NCBI GenBank assembly: GCA_025456105.1
Contig: JALOLG010000212.1
Span: 1-6,904 of the forward strand
Length of the DNA: 6,904 nt
Source of the DNA: Ilumatobacteraceae bacterium
GTDB lineage: Bacteria > Actinomycetota > Acidimicrobiia > Acidimicrobiales > Ilumatobacteraceae
Reading direction: 5' to 3'
In this document: piece by piece, positions 6,046 through 6,904 of the stretch
How the letters are laid out: every line of letters starts with the position of its first letter
How positions within the stretch are numbered: position 1 is the first letter of the stretch
Program-made: the position numbers and the translations under genes
The notes under the pieces: generated by a model
Told to the model about the DNA's origin: nothing
What the model saw: only the letters and a program-made list of their open reading frames with translations
Databases searched by the model: none

Positions 6046-6831
6046 GTGTACCCGCCCGACACGATCACGGTCGACGATCGTGGTGCGGTGCGGGTGGTCA
6101 CGATCGACCGGGTGGCGCGCCGCAACGCGGTCGACTCGCGCACGGCCGCCGCGCTGCGTGAGGCGTTCGAGTCGTTCGACGCCGACGAGGCGCTGCACGT
6201 CGCGGTGCTCACGGGCGCCGGTGGCGTGTTCTGCGCCGGCGCCGACCTGAAGGCGCTCGCCGAGGGCGACCGCCGTCCGGTGGGCGACACTGGACCCGGC
6301 CCGATGGGCCCCACCCGGATGGTGCTGTCGAAGCCGGTCATCGCCGCGATCGAGGGGCCGTGCGTGGCGGGTGGGCTCGAGCTCGCGGTGTGGTGCGATC
6401 TGCGGGTGGCGGCATCCGACGCGGTCCTCGGCGTGTACTGCCGGCGGTTCGGGGTGCCGCTGGTCGATCTCGGCACGATCAACCTGCCGCGGCTGATCGG
6501 CCACAGCCGGGCGATCGACCTCATCCTCACGGGACGCGGCGTCGACGGGGTGGAGGCCGAGCGGCTCGGGCTGGTGAACCGGGTGGCCGAGCCGGGCCGG
6601 GCGCTCGAGGTGGCGGTGGCGCTCGCCGAGGAGATCGCTGCGCTGCCGCAGCGGTGCCTGCGCAACGACCGCCGGTCGGCGATCGAGCAGTGGGACCTCC
6701 CGCTGGCCGATGCGATCGTGAACGAGGCCCGCTACGGCCGCGACACGATCGCGTCGGGCGAGACCGCCGCCGGCGCCGCCCGCTTCGCCGCCGGCGCCGG
6801 CCGCTCCGGCACGACCGTGCCGCTTTCGTGA
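6046..6831 (+). CDS. Crotonase-fold protein (enoyl-CoA hydratase/isomerase family)
   Basis: A 261-residue acyl-CoA-binding enzyme of the crotonase superfamily. The oxyanion-hole segments are FCAGADLKAL (62-71) and IEGPCVAGGLELAVWCD (102-118). The C-terminal 'LTGRGVDGVEAERLGLVNRV' signature of the family is also present. The first catalytic glutamate (E144 of rat mitochondrial hydratase) is E112. The second (E164) falls on C132 in GVYCRRFGVPL, so classical hydration by two glutamates is unlikely. An isomerase, hydrolase, dehalogenase-like or other crotonase reaction is possible, and this CRR-type loop seems common in an actinobacterial subgroup (from memory). The GTG at 6046 was chosen because it opens the family-like MYPPDTITVDD N-terminus just 4 nt after the SHOCT stop. 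An upstream in-frame GTG at 5989 would overlap the SHOCT domain with implausible sequence. No strong Shine-Dalgarno is seen, so coupling to the SHOCT gene is likely. The last codons and stop lie inside a perfect hairpin. Confidence 0.9.
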   Translation: MYPPDTITVDDRGAVRVVTIDRVARRNAVDSRTAAALREAFESFDADEALHVAVLTGAGGVFCAGADLKALAEGDRRPVGDTGPGPMGPTRMVLSKPVIAAIEGPCVAGGLELAVWCDLRVAASDAVLGVYCRRFGVPLVDLGTINLPRLIGHSRAIDLILTGRGVDGVEAERLGLVNRVAEPGRALEVAVALAEEIAALPQRCLRNDRRSAIEQWDLPLADAIVNEARYGRDTIASGETAAGAARFAAGAGRSGTTVPLS

Positions 6832-6869
6832 TTGGGGGGTGTCATCTGGACACCCCCCAATCACGAAAG
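6823..6869. terminator. Perfect 21-bp inverted repeat, probable bidirectional terminator
   Basis: Arms 6823-6843 and 6849-6869 are exact reverse complements over 21 bp, separated by the 5-nt loop ATCTG. The stem centre is a GGGGGG/CCCCCC block and the outer ends are CTTTCG/CGAAAG. The left arm begins inside the last coding codons of the crotonase gene and contains its TGA (6829-6831). The hairpin lies between that gene and the apparent end of a convergent minus-strand gene, the usual place for a two-way terminator. There is no T run after either arm, so it is not a textbook intrinsic terminator, though U-tail-less hairpins are common in high-GC actinobacteria. A dispersed palindromic repeat is the alternative. 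Confidence 0.7.
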
Positions 6870-6876
6870 ACGTCGG

Positions 6877-6904
6877 TCAGGGGGCGCGGCGGATGCGGAT
6901 CGGG
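6877..6904 (-). CDS. 3' end of a possible convergent gene (partial)
   Basis: On the minus strand the last bases of the window read in frame as PIRIRRAP followed by TGA (6879-6877). This looks like the C-terminal tail of a protein whose gene enters from beyond the window. The tail is too short to identify a family. The support is its position 7 nt beyond the terminator-like hairpin and the convergent layout this implies. Confidence 0.3.

Noticed and set aside
5166..6665. A roughly 500-codon minus-strand open frame opposite mscL-end, DUF6325, SHOCT and crotonase genes
   Set aside because: It is Ser/Arg-rich with no motif and overlaps four supported plus-strand genes. It is a typical high-GC shadow.
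6790..6801. 12-bp GCCGGCGCCGGC palindrome near the crotonase C-terminus
   Set aside because: It arises from Ala/Gly codons in a G/C-only stretch and has no independent sign of function.

Overview
The window is gene-dense, very GC-rich DNA (roughly 70% or more G+C by eye) with strong G/C third-position codon bias. It looks like a high-GC actinobacterial chromosome. An Acidimicrobiia-like source (Ilumatobacter/Iamia type) is a guess from the TAnnnT hexamers lying 8-9 nt before start codons that lack a Shine-Dalgarno, and from the crotonase and DUF6325/SHOCT gene types. No rRNA, tRNA, CRISPR array, transposase, integrase or phage gene was seen.

Layout: (1) 27-929, minus strand, an intact aldo/keto reductase of the YdhF type. 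(2) A compact 54-bp divergent intergenic region. (3) 984 to about 2612, plus strand, a polytopic GT-C/GT39-like membrane protein whose own 3' end and stop codon are missing. (4) 2613-2723, a roughly 111-nt segment of about 58% G+C. On the minus strand it reads like an internal piece of an unrelated protein, resembling the C-terminal region of PHP-type metal-dependent hydrolases. (5) 2734-4779, a tightly coupled deoC-deoA pair (deoxyribose-phosphate aldolase and thymidine phosphorylase) with all the catalytic residues I could check. (6) 4816-6831, four co-directional genes: mscL, a DUF6325-family gene, a small SHOCT-domain gene and a crotonase/enoyl-CoA hydratase-like gene. (7) 6823-6869, a perfect 21-bp inverted repeat with a 5-nt loop that begins inside the last codons of the crotonase gene. 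It is followed by what looks like the 3' end of a convergent minus-strand gene.

How the genes fit together: DeoA splits thymidine (and probably deoxyuridine) into base plus 2-deoxyribose-1-phosphate. After isomerisation by a phosphopentomutase not encoded here, DeoC cleaves 2-deoxyribose-5-phosphate into acetaldehyde and glyceraldehyde-3-phosphate. MscL is an osmotic safety valve. The DUF6325 and SHOCT genes next to it have no known role. The crotonase acts on an acyl-CoA but lacks the second catalytic glutamate of classical hydratases.

The strongest anomaly is the junction at 2598-2733. A membrane-protein gene loses its end, a piece of unrelated lower-GC coding sequence appears in the opposite orientation, and deoC starts right after it without a recognisable ribosome binding site or adjacent promoter. 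This is either a genuine small insertion/deletion or a chimeric assembly join, and the sequence alone cannot decide. I found no convincing new defence, mobile or RNA system in the window.
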